Assembly (NCBI GenBank): GCA_964036045.1
Contig: OZ038382.1
Coordinates: 38,704,090-38,768,089 of the forward strand
Reading direction: 5' to 3'
Source of the DNA: Eutreptiella sp. 'Long Island Sound 2002'
Taxonomy: Eukaryota; Euglenozoa; Euglenophyceae; Eutreptiales; Eutreptiaceae
DNA length: 64,000 nt
Shown: positions 1-10,743 of the stretch, one piece after another
Layout of the letters: every line of letters begins with the position of its first letter
Numbering within the stretch: position 1 is the stretch's first letter
Position numbers and translations under genes: made by a program
Notes under the pieces: model-generated
Database searches by the model: none
Told to the model about the DNA's origin: nothing
What the model saw: the letters and a program-made list of their open reading frames with translations, nothing else

Positions 1-882
1 ACACATACAAAAGTCTAGGCACCCCACCCCTGACCATGCAAGAATCGGCACTGCACTCAGCTCAAACGCTGAATGGGGGTGTACCAATTTGCACACCACG
101 GGGGGTGGCACCCCTGTGTGTATAGAATATCCCTCAAGGCAGACCATGGTGAGTCATAGGTGTGAAGTCAATTGGTGATAAGTGTTCCAGCTGCTTGGAA
201 GTCGGCAGCACGAATCAGCAAAATGCCAGAAACCCAACGAATCAGCAGAACAATTCAGCAAAATCCAGAAACCCAACAAATCGGCAGAACAAATCAGCGA
301 GGTTGGCCAAATTGGGCTGCCTATTTGGGGGGGAGGGGGGGTTGGATATATCTCGCGTCTCTCTCCTCTATCTTCTCTCTCTCTCTCTCTCTCTCTCCCT
401 GCCCTTCGTCACCGACTCCCTGGCGCAATTGGCGTGGCCTGTAGAAGAGTAAGAGGGGAGGGAGAGAGTACAGGTGAGGGCACGAGACAAAGGGTGTATG
501 CAACATCATTGAGTTTTGAGACAGCTCGACGAAAAGCCTGAAAATCCTGGAAATTCAAAATGAAGGAACATTCTTGTTCAGCCAATGGATGAAATTTCAA
601 TTTTGTCGATTTTTCTGGATTTTGCCGATTTGTTGTGCTGATTCGTTGGGTTTCTGGCATTTTGCTGATTCGTGCTGCCGACTTCCAAGCAGCTGGAACA
701 CTTATCACCAATTGACTTCACACCTATGACTCACCATGGTCTGCCTTGAGGGATATTCTATACACACAGGGGTGCCACCCCCCGTGGTGTGCAAATTGGT
801 ACACCCCCATTCAGCGTTTGAGCTGAGTGCAGTGCCGATTCTTGCATGGTCAGGGGTGGGGTGCCTAGACTTTTGTATGTGT
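1..882. mobile_element. Foldback-type inverted repeat, left arm cut by window edge
   Basis: Bases 1 to about 242 are the near-exact reverse complement of about 641 to 882, so position x pairs with 883-x. The arms run to the first base of the window, so the element may extend further left. The arms diverge inside 243-640, which holds a G-rich tract near 328-341, a CT dinucleotide run near 375-396 and no convincing gene. The long arms and non-coding centre are typical of foldback or MITE-like elements. No flanking target duplication can be judged because the left end is missing. Part of the arm recurs at 3,743-3,872. ORFs across the arms are shadows. Confidence 0.75.
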
Positions 883-1506
883 TGTGCTGTCACAGTTCAT
901 TGTACAGGGGGGGGGGGGGGCACAGGCAAAACCATGACTGGACTGCCCATGCACAGTGTAGACTTGGCATCGGACAGAATAGACATGGAGCCCGAGACAG
1001 GTCTTGGATACATCCTCAGACACAGTTTCATCACCAACCACGGAATTGAAGCGTAAAACATGCAGACCTACGTTGAGAATGTGGTGCTCTACCACAAGGC
1101 CGAGAGGATTGCCCAAGATTGAAAGTGGAGCACACTGTTGTCTCTATGCCGAAAACTCAAATGTTGCAGAAACCTATTTCACATGACGCTTCGTTGCACG
1201 AATCCCAATCCTTGCCAAAATGCAACACATGATATGCCATGGAACAATTGTTTTTGAAGAGCATACTGTTGGAAATTGTTTGTTTCATTTGCTTGTAATG
1301 CTACTGCTGTAATTTTTTAGACAATGGTGACCATGCCATTGCGCTATGGGTGGCCAAATAATTAGTGCTTCTGCCTCTTTTAATTTGATTCACCGAAACA
1401 ATTGGTTGATCAATTGATCATTTCTTCCGGTGCATTGCCCGCTTGTCTTGTACCTTACAGTGATATGCCTAATTCCTTGAAAGACTAAGATACCATAGAT
1501 ACCGTC
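883..1506. other. Intergenic, no gene seen
   Basis: After the inverted repeat there is a 13-base poly-G tract near 907-919, then an AT-richer stretch from 1,190 to 1,500. No ORF here looks like a protein. The last 100-200 bases presumably carry the promoter and 5' UTR of the gene starting at 1,507, but I see no TATA box or other clear element. Confidence 0.5.
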
Positions 1507-2586
1507 ATGCCAAAGGTGCGCATTAGCCTCGTCGGAGGCACAGGAATCATGCCCAACAAGTGCAAGAAGTGCACGGTGGACTGCGTGGTGCTGGTGGAGC
1601 CAGATTTCGACGCCATTGTGCGCATGGCCGCGAACAAGCTCCGGCTCAAGATCAAGGACCTCTCCCGCTTGCAGTTGTCACTGAGGAACGCATCCGGGGG
1701 GTTCCCGGCGGGGTACATCTTGCCCAATAGCGGTGACTTGAGCGCCTACTTGTGCAACGATGCCGTGGTCGCGGTCACTGTCACGCCGACAAATCAAGAG
1801 CCAACGCACCCGTTGAGCGTACCGGATGAGGTCGTCCTCGCTGCCCCAGCCCAGTTGGAGGCGGCATCCGCACCCCCCGCCCCGCTTGATGTGGAGGTTG
1901 CCAAAGTTCTGCTCCGAGCCCGCACCGGCACCATCGACGACCTCCGCGCTCGTGGGGATGAGGGTTCGGCACAGTGGACACCGGCGCACTCGCCCCCGGC
2001 CACGCTGCTATTGCACGACCTCGCCCTCGGTGCGCTCCCCCAGCGCTTTGGCACCGACCCCGCCTTCGCCCACGTGACAGCCCTCGACTTGAGCGGCAAC
2101 CGCCTCACGGCACTGCCGGCGCGCTTCTGTGAGTCATTGCGCGCACTGCGGGTGCTGCACCTTGGCGGCCCCCCGGGTGACCCTTCCCGCAACCGCTTGA
2201 CGACGCTGCCGGATCTGCAGCCGCTCACACACCTTGAGGACCTTGCGTTGCATGACAATGTGCTCCGCGCGCTGCCCGAGCTGGCTCCGCTGCAGGCGCT
2301 GCGCACGTTGCGGCTGGACCGGAATCCGTTGGGCGGTCTGCCCCCGCTGCCGGCCGCGCTGCGGACGCTCCACCTCGAGGGGTGCCCACTGGGGGGAACT
2401 CTGGAAGCTCCCGAGGGCCTGCCGTCCGAGGTGCGGGAACTGACGGGACTTGACGACCTGCAGCTGCCGGACGGGTCGCACGTGGGGGCTTTTTTTGGCA
2501 CTCCGCTGGCGGAGCTTCTGGCCGACAGGCGGAAGGCTGTCGAAGCAAAGCCACCGCATACACAGACTGTCCCGGGCTGTTCGTAA
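1507..2586 (+). CDS. Leucine-rich repeat protein with an N-terminal ubiquitin-like domain
   Basis: A complete intronless ORF of 359 residues runs from ATG (context gtcATGc) to TAA. Residues about 1-95 alternate short strands and a helix and end with a hydrophobic strand (VVAVTVT), as in beta-grasp folds (ubiquitin-like or doublecortin-like). This is inferred from pattern only. Residues about 125-330 hold leucine-rich repeats of the LxxLxLxxNxLxxLP type, for example ALDLSGNRLTALP, LEDLALHDNVLRALP and LRTLRLDRNPLGGLP. Proline/alanine-rich linker lies between. LRR arrays of this kind bind other proteins; the partner is unknown. There is no signal peptide or TM segment, so it is probably intracellular. 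GC content and third-position GC are much higher than in the flanks, which supports coding. The CobW-like protein at 38,127 has a comparable N-terminal domain. Confidence 0.82.
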   Translation: MPKVRISLVGGTGIMPNKCKKCTVDCVVLVEPDFDAIVRMAANKLRLKIKDLSRLQLSLRNASGGFPAGYILPNSGDLSAYLCNDAVVAVTVTPTNQEPTHPLSVPDEVVLAAPAQLEAASAPPAPLDVEVAKVLLRARTGTIDDLRARGDEGSAQWTPAHSPPATLLLHDLALGALPQRFGTDPAFAHVTALDLSGNRLTALPARFCESLRALRVLHLGGPPGDPSRNRLTTLPDLQPLTHLEDLALHDNVLRALPELAPLQALRTLRLDRNPLGGLPPLPAALRTLHLEGCPLGGTLEAPEGLPSEVRELTGLDDLQLPDGSHVGAFFGTPLAELLADRRKAVEAKPPHTQTVPGCS

Positions 2587-3230
2587 CCCTCTGGGGGTGG
2601 GCTAACCAGGGGCTTTCAGGTTGGAGGGGGGGGCATGCGGTGGCTTGTGTGCAACCGTGGGGCGGCTCATAATGGGTACAGGCATGCACGGGTTATGTGT
2701 GTGTGTGTGTGTGTGTGTGTGCACCAACTGCTTCCTGCCGCTGGGTGGACAGTGCATTGGGTATGTCCTGTCTGCGTGTGTGTGACTTTGATATCTGAGT
2801 CGCTGCTGAGGTGCCATTCCCGTGGAAGCCCATGGCAAGCAGCACGCCGGCTTGACGACGATTGGGTCCGCACCAGTTTGGAGGGCAATATACCGGTTAC
2901 GGTGTGTTACAGGTGTGCTGCGTACTGCTGCACAGTACTGCTTGTACCTCTGTGCTGCGTGTACTGAGCGACTGGACCCTTGGTGCAGCGGCTTACCCCT
3001 CCAGGAAGTTAGCGATGTCAGTGAGACGTCACACCAAGGTGCTCGCTGATGGAGAGGGATGACTTGGTTGAACCCAGGTTGCAGTGAGCCCCGAGCACCA
3101 ATCGCTGAAAGTGCCCTGTCTGTGTGCTGCTGTGTGTTGCGTGTGTTAGTGTCTGATCCTGGTCTGTGCTGCAGTTTGCGCTGCAGGATCTGAAGATTGC
3201 TCTGGCAAATACTCCAAGTGTGCACCCACT
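2587..3230. other. Intergenic with a (GT)n microsatellite
   Basis: This stretch is moderately GT-rich and contains a (GT)13-like microsatellite at 2,696-2,721. A minus-strand ORF across 2,602-3,426 is rich in residues translated from the repeat and has no protein-like pattern, so I do not call it. Confidence 0.5.
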
Positions 3231-3233
3231 GTT

Positions 3234-3452
3234 TGTATTGTACTGTATTGTATACTACAAGAGTGTGTGTGTTTGAAGGACTTGTGGGATGGCAAGGGGG
3301 AGGGGGGAGTATGGTTGTCGGATATTGAAGCTGGTGAGGAGCTCTTCCTAAATTACCTCCTGATGGATATCCCAAGCTACATTCGCAAATGGTGTGAGGA
3401 GAGGAACCTGACCGATGTCGGTACACTAGCCGCCAGCATTGATGCGCAGTAA
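3234..3452 (+). CDS. C-terminal exon or fragment of a SET-domain protein
   Basis: An open frame with no clear ATG ends at TAA (3,450-3,452). It contains DIEAGEELFLNY, which matches the end of a SET domain (an acidic residue, then GEEL, an aromatic and the catalytic-site NY), followed by MDIPSYIRKWC. SET proteins transfer methyl groups to lysines, usually on histones. Upstream motifs (the N-terminal SET half and NHS/C) are not visible within 1 kb. This is therefore either a last exon with distant exons or a truncated copy. The upstream frame stays open through a T-rich stretch (ttgtatac..acaag) that could be an acceptor site. The domain call rests on one short motif. Confidence 0.45.
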   Translation, partial: CIVLYCILQECVCLKDLWDGKGEGGVWLSDIEAGEELFLNYLLMDIPSYIRKWCEERNLTDVGTLAASIDAQ

Positions 3453-3742
3453 AGGGGTCCGTCTGGATTGGGGTGTCTTGAGGGTCGTTCCCAGCGTACT
3501 GGTCGCATCTCCCAGGGCGATTCGCGTACGCCCCTCTGCTTCACCACAAAGTGGAAACCCACCGCTTGCCTCTCGTTCGATGCAACACCGATCTCAAATC
3601 TGCATTCAACGTCGCATTTCAATGAAGTGGTGGCACACCAAGGCCGTTTTAGTGGTGCAGAACAGCCATTTTCAGCCGTTTTGAGCCTGGATTCCAGGAT
3701 TCGCGGGGTTGTCCAGCCGGATTGTCACGGTTCTTGTCCAAC

Positions 3743-3872
3743 CCCCCCCCCCCCCCAAATCGGCAGCCGAATTCGGCCAACCTCGCCGATTTGTTCTGCC
3801 GATTTGTTGGGTTTCTGGATTTTGCCGATTTCTTCTGCTGATTCGTTGGGTTTCTGGCATTTTGCTGATTCC
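3743..3872. repeat. Partial third copy of the foldback arm
   Basis: This segment aligns with the reverse complement of about 206-345. It starts at ccaac plus a long poly-C run and includes gatttgttgggtttctgg and gattcgttgggtttctggc. Differences are scattered substitutions and a longer poly-C tract. It shows that the arm sequence is dispersed and not unique to the window start. Confidence 0.7.
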
Positions 3873-4849
3873 AGACACCTGGTGGCATCTCCTGCTGCCC
3901 TGTGTCGACCAGATGATAGCTCATAGGACTGTAGGTGTAGTGGACAAACATCGATTCCATGCTGTCTTGTTCGCTACAGTGAAAGGCGCCTATGACATGT
4001 CACTGAAGATCTCTTCTTCCTTTGCATTTGTCGTGTGACCGCTCTCTTTACCTACCGGTGCAGAGTCGTGCTCACACATCTGTTTCCCATCGTTCAATGG
4101 AGGAAACCAAAGTCAGGGAAGCATCGTTTGTGCACGGAGGAGGAGGGGAGGGACGAGCATGCCGTGGTGATCAAGGGCTTCTGCAGCCCCCCTTTTTGTC
4201 TCGGGACAGTGGAGTTTGAATTTGTTATCGGGCCTCAGATCTTTCAAAAGTCTATTGAGCGTTTGGTGGCCTTTTCCTGTTTGCACCGCGTTCATGCATT
4301 TTGGCTGCCGGAGTGGGAAGGGGCGGGCGGGGGGGGGGGGGATTTGTCTACCTGTGTGCGTTTGGTTCTGGTCAGGAGACCCCAGGAAGTGCAGCCAGTA
4401 CACTGTCCGCGTTTCGCTTGCAGACTTCTTGGCGAAAGTCGCCGAGGACCGGACATTCCGGTTCGTGATCAGCCTTGATTTCTTTTTGGCTGTGCATGCT
4501 GTTGCTTGCGTCTTCTCCCTGAGCGCAATCATTACTTGACACACTCACGTGTCACCGCACGGGAGGGGGGGGGGGGGGGCAGTTGGGGCTTGACCTAAGA
4601 CTTCCATTCAGCCAGGGGTTGTCAAACATCACGCTTTACAAAGTGCCATTTTCTGTACCATCTTGACCTCCAAAGAAGAGACACTTTCAAACAGGGCTTA
4701 GTGTGTGGCCTACCCTACGGGGGCAGGGAGGTGGGTGGGTGGGTTGTCTGGATTTTGACATGGGTGGGGTCCGACAGCCCCCGGCCAAGTGACAACATAT
4801 GTTTCTTGATGCACAAAACCAAAGTGAAGTCACAGGCAACGGTCGGTGG
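3873..4849. other. No confident gene; weak ORFs and poly-G tracts
   Basis: Overlapping plus-strand ORFs occupy 4,035-4,540. The frame ending at 4,539 finishes with a hydrophobic stretch (FVISLDFFLAVHAVACVFSL) that could be a membrane segment or part of a mobile-element protein, but I cannot assign it. Poly-G tracts sit near 4,329-4,340 and 4,564-4,579. Confidence 0.35.
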
Positions 4850-5113
4850 GACGTGGCATATTGCGACGGATTGAGTACGCAGACAGCAGGACTGTCGCAT
4901 GCACGATTCAGTGGGTGGTTTAGGGGGGGGGGGGGTTCAAGGAATGAGGGCAGGCCCCCGTCGGTGACACACCGGCAGACCATTACTAGGTCGGACTTGT
5001 GCGTGGTGCTGCTGGCTCTGGCGAAGAAGCATCTGGGAGTGAAGCTGCATTTGGTGACTGATAGTGAACTTATTCATTTCGGACTGCAGGGAAAGTGTGG
5101 TAAGCCGACTTGA
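4850..5113 (+). pseudogene. RNase H-domain fragment of a retroelement
   Basis: The frame reads VAYCDG (first catalytic Asp region, normally YTDGS), then TRSDLCVVLLAL (the helix that normally carries the second acid as AEL; here Asp replaces Glu), then LHLVTDSELIHFGLQGK (third acid in TDSE). This order and spacing match the first two thirds of an RNase H1-type domain of a retrotransposon. A poly-G run at about 4,922-4,934 sits between the first two motifs. The frame stops at 5,111-5,113, and the sequence just after it (about 5,114-5,165) still resembles the downstream part of the domain in other frames, so it is frameshifted and inactive. Confidence 0.6.
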
Positions 5114-5180
5114 AGTTTAAGGCCAGTCGCCTGTTCGATAGCGGTAATAAGTGAAATCTGGACCGCCGGGAGTGCTGGCC

Positions 5181-5923
5181 ATGGAGGATGTCCTGGTTGG
5201 AGCCTTCAAGCTCTATGTCGCCACCGGAGCGATGGAGAGCAGGGCCTCCATTTACAACACGCCTCAGGGGTTGGGCATCGCGGTGCCCGCCCTCCTGGAG
5301 GTGCTACGCCGGCGGTACCCGGGGGAGACGGTGCGTGCCGCTGCTGGCGGCTGCACTAGAACGAGGGGGCGAGCTTGCCCCTCTTGCATGCCCTGTTTGC
5401 CCCTCTCTGCCGAGGGGGCATGGTCCAGGTGCGCCAGGGCTGTACCTGGATGCCAGGCTGGGACGAGTCCCCCTTGAGGAGGCTAATTTTGGTGGAGGGT
5501 TACGTGGCGGGGCTTGTTTCGGCGGGACAGGGGCACATCGTGGGGATGAACTGTCGGGGGCATATTTTTTTTCCGTGCCTGGGGAATGCTTTGCAGGACC
5601 GGGATGTGTACGCGGCCATGGACATTGTTTTGGGCAGGGTGGGAAGGGTGTGGCAGATGTATAACGTCCTGCTGCCTGGCCCACATGTGGTCGGCACGCG
5701 GCCGCGAGTTCTGGGGGCGGTTGGGTTCCCCTCATGGCACCGGAGGGTGGGGGAAGAGCGCTTGTGGCGGGTCGTTTGTACGGTGCTGACGGATTGGAGA
5801 CAGCACCGCACCTCGGTGCGTGGTTTCGTGGACTGTGTTGAAGCCTTGGTGAACCTCGGCTTTCTGTCCCCCTCCTCCCTGAGGGTGGCCGAAGTCACGG
5901 TGTGGAGCCACTGCAGCCCTTAG
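5181..5923 (+). pseudogene. Unknown ORF split by a frameshift
   Basis: An ATG at 5,181 opens a frame reading MEDVLVGAFKLYVATGAMES onward to about 5,345. A second frame, about 5,375-5,923, continues with protein-like sequence (LILVEGYVAGLVSAGQGHIVG, RDVYAAMDIVLGRVGRVW) and ends at TAG. One net base shift near 5,345-5,375 would join them into about 245 residues. I recognise no domain. Its position after the RNase H fragment suggests it could be part of the same plus-strand retroelement, but that is inference. It has GC-rich codon use like neighbouring genes. Confidence 0.4.
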
Positions 5924-6445
5924 AAGTAATCAGAACGGTGGTCATTCCGCCGAGGGCCGGGTGCCCGCACATGATTTGGCTGGCTGCTTTTTTGTTTGTC
6001 TGTGGGCGACGGCAGGTGTAGCCCCGCGGCGGCCTTTTCTATTTTTTCTCTAGTGGCGACTGGCCCCCCAGGGGAGTGGGGTGGATGACTTTACGCTGCG
6101 GGGCTCTGGGCTTGGCCGAGGGTTGGGTCTAACCTTTGTGTGTGGGTATCCTGGGTGTCGCTTCAGGGTGCGTCTTGTGGGTGCGGCAGTTTCGACCGGC
6201 AGTACTGGTTCCGCCCGGATGCCCTCACGGCGGTGTAGGGGTTGGTGGGGGGGGGTTGGGTTGGGTTGGCAATATATACCGCTGGCTGATCCCGCAGATC
6301 CCTTTCTGCTTGTGTTGCCGGCATGGGAAATGACAGTTTGGCTCTCGCTGAACTTTTGTTTTCCTTGGAGGGCTTGTGGGACCTTTGCTGTTTGGTGACA
6401 GGTTTTTTCTAACCTATGAGTTGCCCGCCCGTCTCGACCCGGTAG
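5924..6445. other. Non-coding, with a direct repeat at the LINE 3' end
   Basis: A segment of about 45 bases at 6,286-6,332 (ending tgtgttgccggcatgggaaa) recurs at 6,447-6,493, at a spacing of about 160 bases. Related upstream sequence (tctaacctt / tctaacct) also recurs at the same spacing. The region lies at the 3' side of the minus-strand LINE and may be its 3' UTR. A 10-base poly-G run is at 6,247-6,256. Confidence 0.5.
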
Positions 6446-7350
6446 CTAATCCCGCATATTCCTTTGTGCTTGTGTTGCCGGCATGGGAAACTTGGGAGGT
6501 GCCAACCCCGGAGGCCACGTCTGGTAGGCCTCGATCCCTCTCTGGGCGACCCCCGCCATTGCCATTCCGGCCGGCGTGGTTCTTGCATCCACCGCGGCTA
6601 TGGTTCTGCGGAGGGTTGCTAGCGCCGGTAGGTCATGGAACCAAATGCCCGGCTTGTCGTTGGGGGTATGCACCTACGGGGGGTCGGTGGCCAGGCCGTG
6701 CGGCGCCAGGAGGGCCGGGTCCCCATGGTGCTCACGGAGGTGGGTTCGTACGGCCGGGTTGAGCTCCGCTGGCACTGTACCCGCCGTGCTGAGTGAGTAG
6801 TATAGGGGCCCATCTTGCGGGTGCCCCGGGCATTTGTGCGCCACACACTCCGCGGGGTATTTGAATTTCGCCACTGCAGCCGAGGCGATGGCTATCCACG
6901 GCCATTGTTGTAGCACCGCGGTGACTGTCACCAAGGGGGGCTGGCGATGCCTGGGCCCATCGCCGGTACGCGTCCGCCGGTGGTTCAGACAGCCAGACAA
7001 TGGTGGGTGCCCACACCCCCGCGCTTTGTAGCTAGTCCAATGATGCATGCTGGTGGTCGTCCCATAGTTGGGTGTGCAGGGACGCGTTGATCTGCACTTG
7101 GACACCCAGAAGGGCCACCAGGAGGCGATGCATTCGGGCTATCGCTTGGCAGCGTGTCCGGGGGCTGGCAGCACACCCGAAGCTCCGGTGTCCAGTCTTT
7201 GGCCTCCATGGCGTCCTTCATGGCAGTCGTCACTTTGATTGCACATCCCCTATGGTACACGGTCTCCACCCGGGTGGTCTTGGCCACCCGGCTCCTGATG
7301 ACCGCTTCCGCAGGATACGCGGGTACTACGCCCGGGATCCAGTCCTTGGG
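6446..7350 (-). pseudogene. LINE C-terminal region
   Basis: Minus-strand frames carry TRVETVYHRGCAIKVTTAMK and DAMEAKDWTPELRVCC (about 7,130-7,290), VTVTAVLQQWPWIAIASAAV and AKFKYPAECVAHKCPGH (about 6,810-6,960) and HTPNDKPGIWFHDLPALA (near 6,640). They continue the RT polypeptide after the thumb region with at least three frame changes. The Cys/His spacing in ECVAHKCPGH hints at a zinc-binding end, but I cannot assign a domain. Confidence 0.5.
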
Positions 7351-7356
7351 CGCGGC

Positions 7357-9516
7357 CTACCAACGCAGGGGAGGTACCTGCAGGAGGGGCGCCCGGACGG
7401 CGATGTGGCGGGCAAGCCACAGCGTGAAGCCGGGAATACCTTTGCAGGCAGGCGCCCTCTTCTTAACGGTTTGTTCCCCTTTGATTCGGCGGTCCGCCTC
7501 GTACAAGTTGCCCCAGTGGTAGTACCCCAGAGCCCGTACCGTCGCGTAGACGGTGGGGGGGACAACTACTTGCATGGCGTCGCCGTATTGGGTGGGTTGC
7601 ACCTCCACCCCGGGGGCGGGGGCCGCCACTGCCCCGGCTCTTGGTCCGCCAGGGCCCCGCATGAGTATGGGGGTCGTCCCCGAGCACGGGCCTCGCATCC
7701 AAATGGGCACGAAGACCTCATCCACCACCCGCTGCAGTGTACCGATGAGGTGAGGGCACCGTGGGGTGGGTGCATTGTCCCGGGGTGAGCACGGCAGGGC
7801 AATCCCCCCCCTGAGTGCTTGGTGGGTCTGGAGGGTATAGGTTTGGGACTCTCGAAAGTCCTCCTTAGCCCAAGCACCCTGCCCGACCCATTCACGGGCG
7901 ACCGCGGCCTGCCATGACTGTGAGGACCGGGTCAAGCCCTGGTAGCCATGCTCCCAGGGCCCCAAGAGTGCATCGGTGTGGGCATGGCGGGACATTCCCT
8001 TCATGTGCTTGTACCCCCGTACCATCAGGGCATCGGTCCCCATATAGCGGAGGACCCGGGAGGGCTAGATCTCCGGGGCCCCGGCCAACTCCTCTTCCCG
8101 TTGCTCCGGGCTATCCGTCACCCACGCGGGGCCCACGTGCCGGGCTACGGCTACCGGAGTGGGCGAGCGTAGTGGTTGGGGGTCGGATGTTGACCCGTGC
8201 TGGATCTTGCGGTCCCCCGGGAAGCGAACAGGCTATACCATGGAAGCGCGGTATGCGATGTCCATGAAGCGCAGAAGCGGGAGAGCCGCCATCGTGCCCG
8301 CGTGGACCCCCTGGATGGTACCTTGGGGGGTTCCCAGGAGCTGCGTCAGGGTACTCAACTGCCAGGGGCCCACGGGCAAGGTATACGAGAAGCCCTCCGT
8401 GTGGGTGGCTAGGTGGCTAGCCTCCCCAAGGCCCACACGGGCGCCCACGATGGGGTGGACGTCTTGGGCGATCACGTCGAAGATTTTCGCAAGGTCGGTA
8501 ATCAGGACGTCCGCCACCCGCCGCTGAAGTTTGGCGAGGTCCAATTTCATGTGCACCGTGCGGACTACTTCTTGGAGGGACACTCCCCGCATATAGCGGG
8601 CTGACAGACGGTGGTAGCTGGCAATACATGACCTGACCTGACCTGGGTCACCCTGCTCCTCAAGAACCCCGACTAGCCTGTCTAGGAGGCGAACCTCTGG
8701 GGCATCACCATCTCCTCCCACATCTCCAAGCTGGAGCCCACGGCTTTCTACACACTGACGACAGCCATATATGAGCGGGCCCCGGGGGGCCCTTGCCTCG
8801 TAGGAGGTATTCAGCGTCCGACGGCAAGACGTCTGGCCGAAACACACGCACTCAGAGGCCTAGAGAGGGCGGTACCAGGAGATGCCAATGCACACGTCCG
8901 CCTCCGGTAGGTGGAGGTCCGGGCCCCAGGCCTTGCCGGATTGTACCTCCCAGAGGTGGCGAGGCTGGACATAGTCAGTCCTGGCCGGCGGGGCATGCTG
9001 CGGTAGAAGCGCGAGATATTGCTTGAAATGGGCCCACCGTATGGGGTCGTCCCGGATACGGTGGCTGTGGCCCTGGAGCCGCATTCGGCTGGCATATAGG
9101 GCAGACAAGGTCTCCCTGGGGTTCAGGAGCGCCTTGCTATCCATGGGGATTTCGGAGATATCCTGCGGGGGGCCCCGGCTGCGCCGTTGCACCTCCCGCC
9201 ACTGCTCCGGGGTATGCCGGAGGTTTCGGGTCTCCTGGATTCTCCGGAGGCCCCGGCACTTGATATCCCGGAGGCTCTGCTGGCGTTGAGCCTCCCCCAG
9301 CGCCACGAGTCTCCTTTTCAGGGCGTGCCCCACCGCCACAGAGTGGCCCAGCATGCTCTGGGCAGTTGATGTGAAACGCCCCACGAAGGGAGCATATTGC
9401 GCGCCGGGAAAGGCGGTCCGGGGAATTTCGAGGGGGAGGCCCGCTCTGCCGGGCTTGCTCGGAGGCGGTAGTGCCGGCAACGGAGCGCCCGGACCCTGCC
9501 CGCTGCGTGGGCCCAA
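7357..9516 (-). pseudogene. LINE reverse transcriptase region
   Basis: Minus-strand 8,860-9,516 holds the linker (QDISEIPMDSKALLNPRETL). 8,233-8,847 holds RT motifs: VLITDLAKIFDVIAQDV (motif A, catalytic Asp in TDLAK) and GTPQGTIQGVHAGTMAALPL followed by LLRFMD (motif B, with the usual PQG). The next stretch, 8,060-8,230, is where the YADD box belongs. I see only a degenerate equivalent (PPTTTLAHSG), so the catalytic Asp pair is lost or frameshifted. 7,357-8,043 continues with thumb-like sequence ending VRALGYYHWGNLYEADRRI. RT copies element RNA at the target site; this copy cannot be active. Confidence 0.7.
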
Positions 9517-10262
9517 TCATAGATGGCGTGTTGCAGGCCTTTCAGCCTTCGGGTCGGGCGAGTTGGGGATCGATGTCCCTCCTGCGGAGCGCTGAGCTGT
9601 GTAAGTCGACCGTATCCGCCGGGGATAGGGCCACTCGGCCAAGGTGGTACTCCGGCGTGTGGGATACCGTATTGGGGCTGGCGTTGTCCAGTCGAGCCAC
9701 CGGGTGGGTGACGGTGAAGAGGAGGGGGACGTGGTGGTTCGAAGGAGGGTGCTTCCCAAGTAGTGGTAGGAAGCTATCGTAAACGTCGCCTCGCGGTGAC
9801 AGACGACCGTGTTGATGCGCGAGCGCGCCGCCCCTTGGAAACAGGCCAATGTCTCAGGCGGGACCGGTTGTAGGTCTACCAGGTCCCTGAGGTTGAAGGC
9901 CCGCAGGAGCGTGCGATAATCTGTATCATTGGGGCGTGGGGTCCTCCTCTCCGCTGGCCGAGCCGCCGAGTTGGTGTCAGTCACCACCAGAACGGACTTG
10001 GGTCCACCATGCGGGTTACCTCGCGCCAAATGTCCGCCCACCATCTCACATATGGCTCACAGCCAATGTTGATTTGGGGGGCATGGGCCGCCAACACGTG
10101 GTGTTTCCCCCATGGGGTCAGCACCTCCATCAGGGTGGCATTAGCATCCTCCCTGCCCTTGAGTAGGGTGGCCCGGGTGGTAGTCGTGGAGCGGACATAC
10201 ACATCGAGGCCTGCCCCCGTCTTTCCAATAGCGGGGAGCACGACGTGTCGGGCGTAGTCCAT
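9517..10262 (-). pseudogene. LINE apurinic-type endonuclease domain
   Basis: Two overlapping minus-strand frames together give an exonuclease-endonuclease-phosphatase domain. 9,981-10,262 reads HHVLAAHAPQINIG, matching the strand before the (G)DFN motif. 9,517-10,044 reads VLVVTDTNSAA (the GDFN equivalent), then LLRAFNLRDLVDLQ, then AARSRINTVV (normally SRIDY). One frameshift at about 9,990-10,040 separates them. This domain nicks target DNA to prime reverse transcription. Confidence 0.65.
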
Positions 10263-10743
10263 GAAACGGGGATCCTCCGGGCCGCCCTAGACTGGGCTTC
10301 GGCCAAGATGAGGATTGTGGGGCGGCGTGCTGCCATGTGCCGGGCCTGCACCAGTAGGCGTTGCCGCCGGTATCTGCTGTGGACATTTAGCCGCAGATAC
10401 CTGACGATACCTGACGGCATGCACGTCAGCCGGTGTGCGTTCAATTCGGAGACGGTGAGAGGCCGTGGTCCTCCGGCGCCAGGTCCAGCTCCGGGCCTGC
10501 AGGAGCAAGCTCTTCCCGGGGGCCCACGTCCGGTTCCGAGGTGCGGGCAGACTCGTGGGCCGCGCGTAGGTCGCGCCCTATGAGGTTGAACACCGAGGTA
10601 AGGGACGGGGTCCCCGCCAGTCGCTCACTGGTGAGCCTGAGGACTATCCAGTCCCGCAGGGCCTGGGCCCTTGCCCCCAGAACTTTGAACCCCATGGGAC
10701 GGGCCGGCTGGAGAGCCCTAACATAGCTCTTCCAGGCAACACT

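Noticed and set aside
2602-3426. 274-residue minus-strand ORF
   Set aside because: Its low-complexity THTHTHT stretch comes from the GT repeat and it overlaps the SET fragment; no protein-like pattern.
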